A stretch of DNA of 46,800 nt. Origin: Pseudomonas sp. LB-090624. GTDB lineage: Bacteria; Pseudomonadota; Gammaproteobacteria; Pseudomonadales; Pseudomonadaceae. The notes under the pieces are model-generated. The model ran no database searches, was not told the origin of the DNA, and was given only the letters and a program-made list of their open reading frames with translations. A program made the translations under genes and the position numbers. This document shows positions 7,072 to 14,519 of the stretch, in pieces (the stretch's first letter is position 1; each line of letters begins with the position of its first letter). The DNA lies in contig NZ_QJRL01000033.1 in the NCBI RefSeq assembly GCF_003205205.1, forward strand, positions 1-46,800. The letters are read 5' to 3'.

Positions 7072-8430
7072 ATGAGTGAACAGAATTCGCAGACCCAGGC
7101 CTGGCAGGCGCTGAGCCGTGACCATCACCTGGCCCCCTTCAGTGATGTGAAACAGCTGGCCAAGAAGGGCCCGCGCATCATCACCTCGGCCAAGGGCGTG
7201 TACCTTTGGGACAGCGAAGGCAACAAGATTCTCGACGGCATGGCTGGGCTGTGGTGCGTGGCGGTCGGCTATGGCCGCGATGAGCTGGCCGAGGTTGCCA
7301 GCCAGCAGATGAAGCAGTTGCCTTACTACAACCTGTTTTTCCAGACCGCGCACCCTCCTGCGCTGGAGCTGGCCAAGGCAATTGCCGACGTGGCCCCGCA
7401 AGGCATGCGGCATGTGTTCTTCACCGGTTCCGGCTCCGAAGGCAACGACACCGTACTGCGTATGGTCCGGCATTACTGGGCACTGAAGGGGCAGGGCAGC
7501 AAGAAGGTGATCATTGGCCGTGTCAACGGCTACCACGGCTCCACCGTGGCAGGCGCCGCGCTGGGTGGCATGAGCGGCATGCACCAGCAAGGCGGGGTGA
7601 TCCCGGATATCGTGCACATCCCGCAGCCGTACTGGTTCGGTGAAGGCGGCGACATGACCGAGGCCGAGTTCGGTGTGTGGGCAGCCGAGCAGCTAGAGAA
7701 GAAGATCCTCGAAGTGGGCGAAGACAACATCGCTGCCTTCATAGCCGAACCGATCCAGGGCGCCGGCGGCGTGATCATTCCGCCGCACAGCTACTGGCCG
7801 AAGGTGAAGGAGATCCTCGCCAGGTACGACATCCTGTTCGTTGCCGACGAAGTGATCTGCGGCTTCGGCCGTACCGGCAAGTGGTTCGGTAGCGACTACT
7901 ATGACCTCAAGCCTGACCTGATGACCATCGCCAAGGGCCTGACTTCTGGCTATATCCCCATGGGCGGGGTGATCGTGCGTGACGAGGTGGCCAAGGTCAT
8001 CAGCGAGGGTGGCGACTTCAACCACGGCTTCACCTATTCCGGCCACCCGGTGGCGGCGGCAGTGGCGCTGGAAAACCTGCGCATCCTGCGTGACGAGCAG
8101 ATCATTGCGCAGGTACAAGAGAAGACCGCGCCCTATCTGCAGCAGCGCTTGCGCGAACTGGCCGACCACCCGCTGGTCGGCGAAGTGCGCGGGCTTGGTA
8201 TGCTCGGTGCGATCGAACTGGTGAAAGACAAGGCCACCCGCACCCGCCATGAAGGCAAAGGCGTGGGCATGATCTGCCGCCAGCACTGCTTCGACAACGG
8301 CCTGATCATGCGCGCGGTGGGCGACACCATGATCATCGCGCCGCCACTGGTGATCAGCACCGAAGAGATCGACGAATTGGTGGAAAAGGCGCGTAAGTGC
8401 CTGGACCTGACCTACGAGGCTGTTCGCTAA
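7072..8430 (+). CDS. spuC: Polyamine (putrescine)-pyruvate aminotransferase
   Basis: A 452-residue class III omega-aminotransferase that moves the terminal amino group of putrescine, cadaverine or a related amine to pyruvate. The PLP lysine is K288 in TIAKGLTSGYIPMGG. Other conserved parts are the GSGSEGNDT phosphate-binding segment, NGYHGST, EPIQGAGG and VADEVICGFGRTG (PLP-ring Asp). Length and K288 agree with characterised Pseudomonas SpuC. The ATG at 7072 lies 8 bp after GGAG; an ATG three codons earlier is less well placed. Downstream, after 139 bp with hairpins, lies the PuuR-type regulator. With puuA and puuD the cluster covers both the transamination and gamma-glutamylation routes, but no aldehyde dehydrogenase or gamma-glutamylputrescine oxidase gene is in the window. 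Confidence 0.92.
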   Translation: MSEQNSQTQAWQALSRDHHLAPFSDVKQLAKKGPRIITSAKGVYLWDSEGNKILDGMAGLWCVAVGYGRDELAEVASQQMKQLPYYNLFFQTAHPPALELAKAIADVAPQGMRHVFFTGSGSEGNDTVLRMVRHYWALKGQGSKKVIIGRVNGYHGSTVAGAALGGMSGMHQQGGVIPDIVHIPQPYWFGEGGDMTEAEFGVWAAEQLEKKILEVGEDNIAAFIAEPIQGAGGVIIPPHSYWPKVKEILARYDILFVADEVICGFGRTGKWFGSDYYDLKPDLMTIAKGLTSGYIPMGGVIVRDEVAKVISEGGDFNHGFTYSGHPVAAAVALENLRILRDEQIIAQVQEKTAPYLQQRLRELADHPLVGEVRGLGMLGAIELVKDKATRTRHEGKGVGMICRQHCFDNGLIMRAVGDTMIIAPPLVISTEEIDELVEKARKCLDLTYEAVR

Positions 8431-8484
8431 GGACGGGCCTATCGTCCAGCCCCCGCGCGGCCGCTCCGGCGGGCGACCGCGTCG

Positions 8485-8567
8485 AGTGCTGTGTGAAGCA
8501 CTTGCTTTGCGAATTGAATCCTGTACTTTTCAGGGCATTATTTTCCCGTCCGAAAGTCGCGATTCAA
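8485..8567 (+). promoter_or_regulatory. Inverted repeats before the intact PuuR-type gene
   Basis: AGTGCT (8485-8490) and AGCACT (8497-8502) form a small hairpin. TTGAATC (8514-8520) and GATTCAA (8561-8567) form an outer inverted repeat 41 bp apart ending two bases before the ATG at 8570. A possible promoter is TTGCTT (8502-8507) with TACTTT (8524-8529). The layout resembles the 4396-4445 palindrome but the sequence differs. Autoregulation is a guess. Confidence 0.4.
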
Positions 8568-8569
8568 CT

Positions 8570-9124
8570 ATGAAAGTGCACGAAGAGATCGAAGGCCTGG
8601 CCGTACTGATTCGCGACCTGCGCAAGTTCAAGGGCCTGACCTTGGGCGAGCTGGCTCAGCGCATCGGCCGGTCGGTGGGTTTTCTGTCCCAGGTCGAGCG
8701 CGGAGTATCGCGCCCGACCGTGGCAGACCTGACGGCAATCAGCGAGGAGCTCGGCGTCTCCACGGCCTATTTCTACAAGCTGGACAAGCCCCGCGAACTC
8801 GACTGGGTCACCCGCCCTCACGAGCGCCGTACCCTGCACCTGGCGGGTGGCATCACCGATGTACTGGCATCCCCCACGATCAGTGGCGCGTTCTCCATGC
8901 TCGACAGCCACCTCGACCCGGGGGCTAGCAGCGGCGAGGAGTACCTGGATGACAGCTCGGAGCAGGGCTGCTTCGTGCTCGAAGGCGAGCTGACGGTGTG
9001 GCTGGACGGCGGTGAACCGGTAACGCTGCGCGCCAGTGACAGTTTCCAGTTGCAGCCTCATGCCAGCTTTCGTTATGCCAACCTCACCGACAAGCCCACG
9101 CGTGTGCTTTGGGTGTTCAGCTGA
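8570..9124 (+). CDS. puuR: XRE-cupin transcriptional regulator, PuuR-like
   Basis: A 184-residue regulator with an N-terminal XRE helix-turn-helix (about 10-67, LTLGELAQRIGRSVGFLSQVERG) and a C-terminal cupin sensor domain (about 100-184, ending TRVLWVFS). PuuR-type proteins repress putrescine-degradation genes until putrescine or a related amine is bound. Adjacent puuA, puuD and spuC make that the likely role. The ATG at 8570 was chosen because the paralogue at 4460 starts at the same residue (MK.HEE.E.LA); the frame is open further upstream, but that stretch overlaps the hairpins and has no similarity. No strong Shine-Dalgarno is visible. This is the complete copy; the other copy lacks the cupin core. 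Confidence 0.88.
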   Translation: MKVHEEIEGLAVLIRDLRKFKGLTLGELAQRIGRSVGFLSQVERGVSRPTVADLTAISEELGVSTAYFYKLDKPRELDWVTRPHERRTLHLAGGITDVLASPTISGAFSMLDSHLDPGASSGEEYLDDSSEQGCFVLEGELTVWLDGGEPVTLRASDSFQLQPHASFRYANLTDKPTRVLWVFS

Positions 9125-9207
9125 TGGAAAGATGACCTGCAAACACTGTAGGGGCTGCATTTGTTATCCTTGCACCACGCAATCAACTTCAAGCAGTGAA
9201 TTGAACG

Positions 9208-9711
9208 ATGGGTTTTGAACAACTAGCAGAGCTACGCGACCGCCTGCGGGCGGAAAAACAGCAGGTAAAGGCCGAGAGCGCGAAACAGCCAAAGCGCAAG
9301 CCGTCCTCGCAGGCGAAGCCGCGTGAGCAGGATCCGGCGGTGGCTGCGATCTGGCCTTTGCAGAAGCATTTTCCGTTGGCCTTCCCGGTCAACCCGGCCC
9401 CCAAGGTGCCGCTCAAGGAGGGCATTTTCAAGGATGCCGAGCAACACCTTGAACTGCTCGGCCTAACCCGCGAACAGCTGAAGCTGGGTATTTCCACCTG
9501 GTGCCGGGGCTCCCGCTACTGGGCGAGTATGCAAGAGAACGCACCGCGCCTTGATTTGGCTGGCCAGGTTGCGGGTACCGTGACCGCCGCCCAGGCACTG
9601 CATGCCAAGCAACAAGCTTCGCGGCAGCGTAGCCAGGACCGCCGCAATCGGGCGAAGGCAAAAGCTCAGGCCCCGGTGGCCGACACCGCAGCGGTGCAGG
9701 CGGCCGACTGA
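9208..9711 (+). CDS. proQ: ProQ/FinO-domain RNA chaperone
   Basis: A 167-residue protein with a basic, charged N-terminal arm (1-45), a central ProQ/FinO domain (about 46-125, with WPLQKHFPLAF, LKEGIFKD, LKLGISTWCRGSRYWASM and LDLAGQ), and a Lys/Arg/Ala/Gln-rich C-terminal tail. ProQ proteins bind structured small RNAs and mRNA 3' ends and affect osmotic and other stress responses. It lacks the C-terminal Tudor-like domain of E. coli ProQ, which is usual for short ProQ homologues. It is a single gene after puuR (83 bp gap) with no clear Shine-Dalgarno before ATG 9208. No sequence link to the polyamine genes is visible. Confidence 0.88.
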   Translation: MGFEQLAELRDRLRAEKQQVKAESAKQPKRKPSSQAKPREQDPAVAAIWPLQKHFPLAFPVNPAPKVPLKEGIFKDAEQHLELLGLTREQLKLGISTWCRGSRYWASMQENAPRLDLAGQVAGTVTAAQALHAKQQASRQRSQDRRNRAKAKAQAPVADTAAVQAAD

Positions 9712-9721
9712 ATCCAGTCGC

Positions 9722-9835
9722 ACGCTGCCCTTTGCCTGCCTGGACTGCCGCCGCTCGATGGAGCTGTCTCCAACGTGCGGGGGCAGTCCAGCCTGTGCAA
9801 TCCAGCGCGGTGTCGCCTTCGTGGCCCCGCTCTGA
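9722..9835 (+). pseudogene. Possible cysteine-rich zinc-ribbon-like gene remnant
   Basis: Just after proQ the plus strand reads, without its own start codon, TLPFACLDCRRS followed by a segment with C-x-G-G and a further Cys, to TGA 9833-9835. The CxxC pair and opening residues recall short zinc-ribbon proteins seen in pseudomonads (from memory), but only about 37 codons are present. The same stretch carries a perfect 9-bp inverted repeat, TGGACTGCC (9741-9749) and GGCAGTCCA (9782-9790), that may be a terminator stem for proQ or the receptor gene. Coding origin is uncertain. Confidence 0.25.
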
Positions 9836-9853
9836 CACACATTACCTGGTGCT

Positions 9854-11962
9854 TCAATACTTCCACGTCACCGAAGCCGTCAGGTTGCGCGGAGCACCAT
9901 AGCTGGCTGTGGTCGCGTTGTTATACAGCGACAGCAGGTACTTGCGGTCAGTGACGTTATTCAGGTTCAGCGACGTGCTCCAGTTGCTGTCGATGTCGTA
10001 GCTGGCCATCAAATCAACCAGGCCGTAGGCGTTCTGGTGGATGGCGCTGTTGCTATCGTTCTCGACTGCAGTCTGCCAGCTGAGGCGGGTGCCGACTTTC
10101 ATCTGCGGCAGGCTCGGCAGCCGATAGGTGACCATGCCACGGAAACTGTGGGTGGGCACATACTTACGCGCCCGTTCGCCATTGTCATCGTCGATGCGCA
10201 CATAGGTGTAGCCGCCTAGCACGTCCAGGCCGGGCATGACCTCGCCAGAGGCCTGCAGCTCGACGCCATGGCTTTTGTAGTCTTCGCCTGTGTAGATTTC
10301 CTGAATGCCGTTGTACCCCGCATCCACCGCCACGTTGCGTTGCTCGGTCTTGAACAGCGCTGCCGTCAGGTGCAGGCGCTCATCCATCACGCTGCCCTTG
10401 ACACCCACCTCCATGCTCTTGCCTTCCAGCGGGTCGAGTACCGAATTATCGCTGCCCGACACATATTGCGGGTTGTAGATCTTGGTCCAGCTACCGTACA
10501 CGCTCCAGGCATCGTTCAGGTCGTAGACCAGGCCTGTGTAGGGCGTGATCTTGCCGTGCTCGCGGGTGTCGTGCGCAGTGCCATAGCTATCGCCCTTGCC
10601 GTCGGCGCTGAGCATGCGAGCACCGGCGATCCAGTGCAGGTCATCGGCAAGGCTGAAGCGTGCCCCGGCGTACAGACTTTTTTGCGTGTCCTGAAAATTC
10701 TGCCCCAGGGTTTCGCTGGTGACGCCGAATGCGGGCATGGGCGTAGTACCCGCCAGAATCCCTGGGAACGAGGTCTGGAAGGCGCTAACGTGCTCCAGGT
10801 CTTCGTCGTACTCCTGGCCTTTCTGGTGCGTGCGGCCATAGGCGGCGCCGAAGGTCAGCTGATGCTCGCGTCCGAACAGGCTGAACGGGCCCTGCACTTT
10901 GGCCTCGCCCAGCAACTGGTGGGCTTCGCTGCGCGTATGGTTGGCATAGGCGTCGGCGACATCACCGGTGACCGAGCCAACGTAGAGCATGTTGGTGTTC
11001 TGTTTTTCCTGCACCCCGGTGGCGGTGAGCGTGGCGTTCCAGTCCTTGCCGAAATCATGCTTGAGCTCGACGAAGGCCCGCTGGGTGTGCAGGTTCCAGT
11101 AGGTCCAGGGTTGCCCGATGCTGTTGCTGCGCCCACTGTAGTGGATGGCATTGCCGTTGCTGTCCACCAGTGGCAGGTTGCCCCAGGTGCTGCCATTGGA
11201 GTCACTGTTGTGCTGGGAAAAGCCCACCGTCACGGTGTCGGCGTCGGACACGTCGAATGCCAGCAGGCCAGCGGCCACATTGCGCTCGTGGCTGTAGCGG
11301 TCCATCCACGAGTTGCCCTTGTCGTGGGAATAGATGAAGCGGCCACGCACATTGCCGCTGTCGGTCAGCGGGCCGCCGACGTCGATGTCGATGCGCCGGC
11401 TGTCCCACGAGCCGACGCTGGTGTCGACTTCCGCCTGGAAGGTGTCGGTGGGCCGTTTGCGCACGAAGTTGACCGTGGCAGACGGGTTGCCGGCACCGCT
11501 CATCAAACCGTTGGCGCCGTGCAGCACATCGATCTGCTCGTACTCCGCCAGGTCCTGGTCGCCCACCAGCGTGCTGCTGACGAAAGGCATGCCCATGCCG
11601 TCGTACTCGAAAGTGCCTATATCGAAGCCGCGCGAGGTGAACTCGGTGCGGTCGGTTTCGGTTTGCTCGACGGTTACCGAAGGTGCTGCCCGCAAGGCGT
11701 CCTTGATACCGGTGATCTTGAAATCGTCCAGTGCCTGGCGGGTGATGGTGGTCACGGCCTGTGGCGTCTGCCTGTCGGTAAGGCCTAGCTTGGTGGTGCT
11801 GGAAGAAGCCCGGCCCTCGTAGCCTTGGCTGATGCCATCAACAGGTTCGCGGGTGCTGTCGATCTGGGTTGCGGGCAGGGTCAGGTTGTCGGCAGCGTGA
11901 ACGACGGGCAGGGCGCTGCATGCGCCGGCCAGCAGCAGGCGGGCGGGAAGGTGACGTTTCAA
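9854..11962 (-). CDS. TonB-dependent siderophore receptor
   Basis: A 702-residue outer-membrane receptor. The signal peptide is residues 1-24 (cleavage after VHA). The plug domain (about 50-165) has the family pattern RQTPQAVTTITRQALDDF, ALRAAPSVTVEQTETDRTEFTSRGF and VLHGANGLMSGAGNPSATVNFVRKRP. A beta-barrel follows to the C-terminal ASVTWKY, which ends in the aromatic residue of outer-membrane proteins. There is no N-terminal secretin/STN signalling domain, so it should not signal to an ECF sigma factor by itself. The start is TTG at 11960-11962 (CAGGA about 12 bp upstream). No in-frame ATG lies between it and an upstream stop, and TTG gives a perfect signal peptide. Fur-type sequences precede it. 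The siderophore is unknown. Confidence 0.9.
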   Translation of the reverse strand: MKRHLPARLLLAGACSALPVVHAADNLTLPATQIDSTREPVDGISQGYEGRASSSTTKLGLTDRQTPQAVTTITRQALDDFKITGIKDALRAAPSVTVEQTETDRTEFTSRGFDIGTFEYDGMGMPFVSSTLVGDQDLAEYEQIDVLHGANGLMSGAGNPSATVNFVRKRPTDTFQAEVDTSVGSWDSRRIDIDVGGPLTDSGNVRGRFIYSHDKGNSWMDRYSHERNVAAGLLAFDVSDADTVTVGFSQHNSDSNGSTWGNLPLVDSNGNAIHYSGRSNSIGQPWTYWNLHTQRAFVELKHDFGKDWNATLTATGVQEKQNTNMLYVGSVTGDVADAYANHTRSEAHQLLGEAKVQGPFSLFGREHQLTFGAAYGRTHQKGQEYDEDLEHVSAFQTSFPGILAGTTPMPAFGVTSETLGQNFQDTQKSLYAGARFSLADDLHWIAGARMLSADGKGDSYGTAHDTREHGKITPYTGLVYDLNDAWSVYGSWTKIYNPQYVSGSDNSVLDPLEGKSMEVGVKGSVMDERLHLTAALFKTEQRNVAVDAGYNGIQEIYTGEDYKSHGVELQASGEVMPGLDVLGGYTYVRIDDDNGERARKYVPTHSFRGMVTYRLPSLPQMKVGTRLSWQTAVENDSNSAIHQNAYGLVDLMASYDIDSNWSTSLNLNNVTDRKYLLSLYNNATTASYGAPRNLTASVTWKY

Positions 11963-12004
11963 GGGGCGAGTCCTGGGGCGGGAAGTGATTGTGGCGTGTG
12001 CTCG

Positions 12005-12046
12005 CGATGATAATGAGAATCCAAACCAAATGATAATTCATCTTGA
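12005..12046 (-). promoter_or_regulatory. Fur-box-like region of the siderophore receptor
   Basis: Two overlapping GATAAT-type units, GATAATGAGAATCC (12009-12022) and AATGATAATTCATC (12029-12042), lie 50-85 bp upstream of the receptor start in otherwise GC-rich DNA. They match part of the hexamer-repeat Fur consensus (GATAAT repeats). Iron repression of the receptor is therefore expected. Exact boundaries are uncertain. Confidence 0.65.
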
Positions 12047-12062
12047 TAAATAATTTTTCATG

Positions 12063-12483
12063 CTTGTTCACGTATCGCTAAGACGGGACGTGGCTGGCGT
12101 GGCCGAGTGGCATGTGTTTACCCGCGAAGAAGGAAACGGCCAAGGCGGTGGAGGGCAAGGGCACGCCGTGATCCTGGCGGGGAGGGCCGCTGATTCATGG
12201 CCACCCCGAACCTCACGGCGTGCACTTGGCACCCCGACTGGCGCTCCATCGATAACCAACGGTCGGTTTCAGAATGCGCCTGGTCGCTCGCATACAACCC
12301 CCCGGCCCCACAAGTGCCATGCTTGCAGGATGCCTTCGGACCAGCGCACACAGATGCGCGGCCGGGGGCGAGGAGGCCGCCGCTACCGCGCAACCGTGAC
12401 GTGGCCGGCGTGCCGCAGCAGAACACGCCGGACATCTGCCCGCACAATGATCGGGCAGGGTCCGTGATGCCGAGGTCCGCTGT
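12063..12483 (+). other. Gene-free interval with repeated motif and hairpins before fdsG
   Basis: About 420 bp without a credible gene; open frames here on both strands have odd composition and no recognisable domain. GACGTGGCTGGCGTG (12087-12101) recurs as GACGTGGCCGGCGTG (12398-12412), 14 of 15 identical. The second copy starts a hairpin CCGGCGTG / CACGCCGG, and CTGCCCG / CGGGCAG follows directly. This resembles dispersed intergenic repeats of Pseudomonas (from memory) and probably contains the formate dehydrogenase leader. Confidence 0.4.
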
Positions 12484-12966
12484 ATGCCTGATGAATTGCT
12501 TCACCTGCCCGTTATCCAACGCATTCTGGCTCGCGACCAGGGTACCCCCGGCGCCCTGTTGCCGATTCTGCATGCCATCCAGCAGGACCTGGGCTACATC
12601 CCCGATGCCGCTGTACCTGAAATTGCCCATGCCCTCAACCTCAGCCTGGCCGAGGTGCGTGGGGTTATCAGCTTCTATCACGATTTCCGTACTGCGCCAC
12701 CGGCACGCCACACGTTGCGCCTGTGCCGCGCCGAGTCGTGCCAGAGCCGTGGCGCCGAGGCCTTGGCCGCGCAACTGCGCGAGCAACTGGCACTGGACGA
12801 CCATGGCACCAGTGCCGACGGCGCCATCAGCCTGCGCCCGGTTTACTGCCTGGGCGCCTGCGCCTGTTCGCCGGCGCTGGAGCTCGATGGTCAGCTACAC
12901 GCGCGCCTGACCCCTGAGCGGCTGCGCGCCCTGGTCGACGGTTGCCAGGAGGACGCGACATGCTGA
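12484..12966 (+). CDS. fdsG: NAD-dependent formate dehydrogenase, gamma subunit (NuoE-like)
   Basis: A 160-residue thioredoxin-like [2Fe-2S] subunit of the soluble molybdenum formate dehydrogenase, homologous to NuoE of complex I. The cluster ligands are C81 and C86 (LCRAESC) and C122 and C126 (CLGAC). The N-terminal helical part (LLPILHAIQQDLGYIP) is typical of NuoE/FdsG. It passes electrons between the alpha-subunit clusters and the FMN subunit. The stop TGA overlaps the next start (ATGCTGA), which indicates translational coupling with fdsB. It is the first gene of a four-gene operon. Confidence 0.93.
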   Translation: MPDELLHLPVIQRILARDQGTPGALLPILHAIQQDLGYIPDAAVPEIAHALNLSLAEVRGVISFYHDFRTAPPARHTLRLCRAESCQSRGAEALAAQLREQLALDDHGTSADGAISLRPVYCLGACACSPALELDGQLHARLTPERLRALVDGCQEDATC

Positions 12967-14519
12967 AGCTTTACATCTCCTGTGATTCGGTTGCCCGCGC
13001 CGTGGGTGCCGATCAGGTTGTCGATGCCGTGCAGCGCGAAGCCGAGCGCCGCCAGTTGCCACTGGAAATCCTGCGTACCAGCTCCCGTGGGCTGTACTGG
13101 CTGGAACCGCTGATCGAATGCGACAGCGCGCAAGGTCGCCTGGGGTTTGGCCCGATCACGCCGCAGGACGTGCCGGGGTTGCTCGATGCCTTGGCTGGCG
13201 AATCTGGCGGCCACTCGCTGGCCTTGGGGCCAGTTGAAGCCATCCCCTACCTGAAGACTCAACAACGCCTGCTGTTCGCCCGCGCCGGCATAACCCGCCC
13301 GTTGTCGCTGGACGACTACCGCGCCCACGGTGGCTTCGCCGGCCTGGAGGCTGCGTTGGCGCTTGAGGGTGCCGATGTGGTCGCTGCCGTGCTCGATTCC
13401 GGCTTGCGCGGCCGTGGCGGTGCAGCGTTCCCTGCCGGCATCAAGTGGCGCACCGTGCGTGATGCCGGGGCGGGGCAGAAGTACGTGGTGTGCAACGCCG
13501 ACGAAGGCGACTCCGGTACCTTTGCCGACCGTATGCTGATGGAAGGCGACCCTTTCCTGCTGATCGAAGGCATGATCATTGCCGGCCTCGCCGTGGGTGC
13601 CGACAAGGGTTACATCTATGTACGCTCGGAATACCCAGACGCCATCCGTGTGCTCGGCCAGGCCTGCGCCATCGCCCGTGAAGCCGGTTATCTCGGCACC
13701 AATGTCGGCGGCAGCGGCCGGGCGTTCGACCTGGAAGTGCGGGTGGGTGCCGGGGCCTATATCTGCGGCGAAGAAACCGCGCTGCTCGAGTCCATCGAAG
13801 GCAAGCGCGGCATTGTTCGCGCCAAGCCGCCGCTGCCTGCACTGCAAGGCCTGTTCGGCTTGCCGACGCTGGTGCACAACGTGCTCACCCTGGCTTCGGT
13901 GCCAATCATCCTGGCCAAGGGCGCAGCGTTCTATCGCGACTTCGGCATGGGCCGCTCGCTGGGCACCATGCCGTTTCAGCTGGCCGGCAATATTCGCAAG
14001 GGTGGCCTGGTGGAACGGGCCTTCGGCCTGACCCTGCGCGAACTGGTGGAAACGTATGGGGGTGGCACGGCCAGCGGTCGGCCGCTGAAGGCCGCGCAGG
14101 TCGGCGGCCCGCTCGGCGCCTGGGTGCCGCCCAGCCACTTCGACACGCCACTGGACTATGAAGCTTTCGCTGCCATGGGCGCGATGCTCGGCCATGGCGG
14201 CGTGGTGGTGGCCGACGACACCCTGAACATGGCCAGCATGGCGCGCTTTGCCCTGCAGTTCTGCGCCGAGGAATCCTGTGGCAAGTGCACCCCGTGCCGC
14301 ATTGGATCGACCCGGGGCATGGAAGTGGTCGACCGGCTGATCGCCAGCAGCGAGCTTGGCGAGCGTCACGACCAGGCCCTGTTGCTGCGCGACCTGTGCG
14401 ACACCATGCAGTACGGCTCGCTGTGCGCCATGGGCGGCATGACCGCCTACCCGGTGGCCAGCGCCCTCAAGTACTTCCCCGCCGATTTCGGGCTGACCAC
14501 CACGGAGGCCGCACAGTGA
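12960..14519 (+). CDS. fdsB: NAD-dependent formate dehydrogenase, beta subunit (NuoF-like)
   Basis: A 519-residue diaphorase subunit that binds FMN, NAD+ and a [4Fe-4S] cluster and reduces NAD+ with electrons from formate. It has an N-terminal thioredoxin-like domain (about 1-110), a glycine-rich NADH-binding segment GLRGRGGAAFPAGIKW, the FMN-binding NADEGDSGTFADR, GAGAYICGEETALLESIEG, and a C-terminal cluster motif ESCGKCTPCRIG. The ATG at 12960 follows AGGAGG and overlaps the fdsG stop. Its own stop overlaps the GTG of fdsA (GTGA). Size and motifs are complete. Confidence 0.94.
   Translation: MLKLYISCDSVARAVGADQVVDAVQREAERRQLPLEILRTSSRGLYWLEPLIECDSAQGRLGFGPITPQDVPGLLDALAGESGGHSLALGPVEAIPYLKTQQRLLFARAGITRPLSLDDYRAHGGFAGLEAALALEGADVVAAVLDSGLRGRGGAAFPAGIKWRTVRDAGAGQKYVVCNADEGDSGTFADRMLMEGDPFLLIEGMIIAGLAVGADKGYIYVRSEYPDAIRVLGQACAIAREAGYLGTNVGGSGRAFDLEVRVGAGAYICGEETALLESIEGKRGIVRAKPPLPALQGLFGLPTLVHNVLTLASVPIILAKGAAFYRDFGMGRSLGTMPFQLAGNIRKGGLVERAFGLTLRELVETYGGGTASGRPLKAAQVGGPLGAWVPPSHFDTPLDYEAFAAMGAMLGHGGVVVADDTLNMASMARFALQFCAEESCGKCTPCRIGSTRGMEVVDRLIASSELGERHDQALLLRDLCDTMQYGSLCAMGGMTAYPVASALKYFPADFGLTTTEAAQ

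Noticed and set aside
10268..11788. A 506-codon plus-strand frame antisense to the TonB receptor
   Set aside because: It mirrors the codon pattern of the receptor, has no recognisable domain and no ribosome site.
12110..12480. Molybdenum cofactor riboswitch before fdsG
   Set aside because: Hairpins exist, but I could not match the conserved core of the Moco RNA by eye, so it is not called.
12118..12910. Open frames on both strands across 12118-12910 (228 and 237 codons)
   Set aside because: They overlap fdsG out of frame, have irregular composition and no domain.
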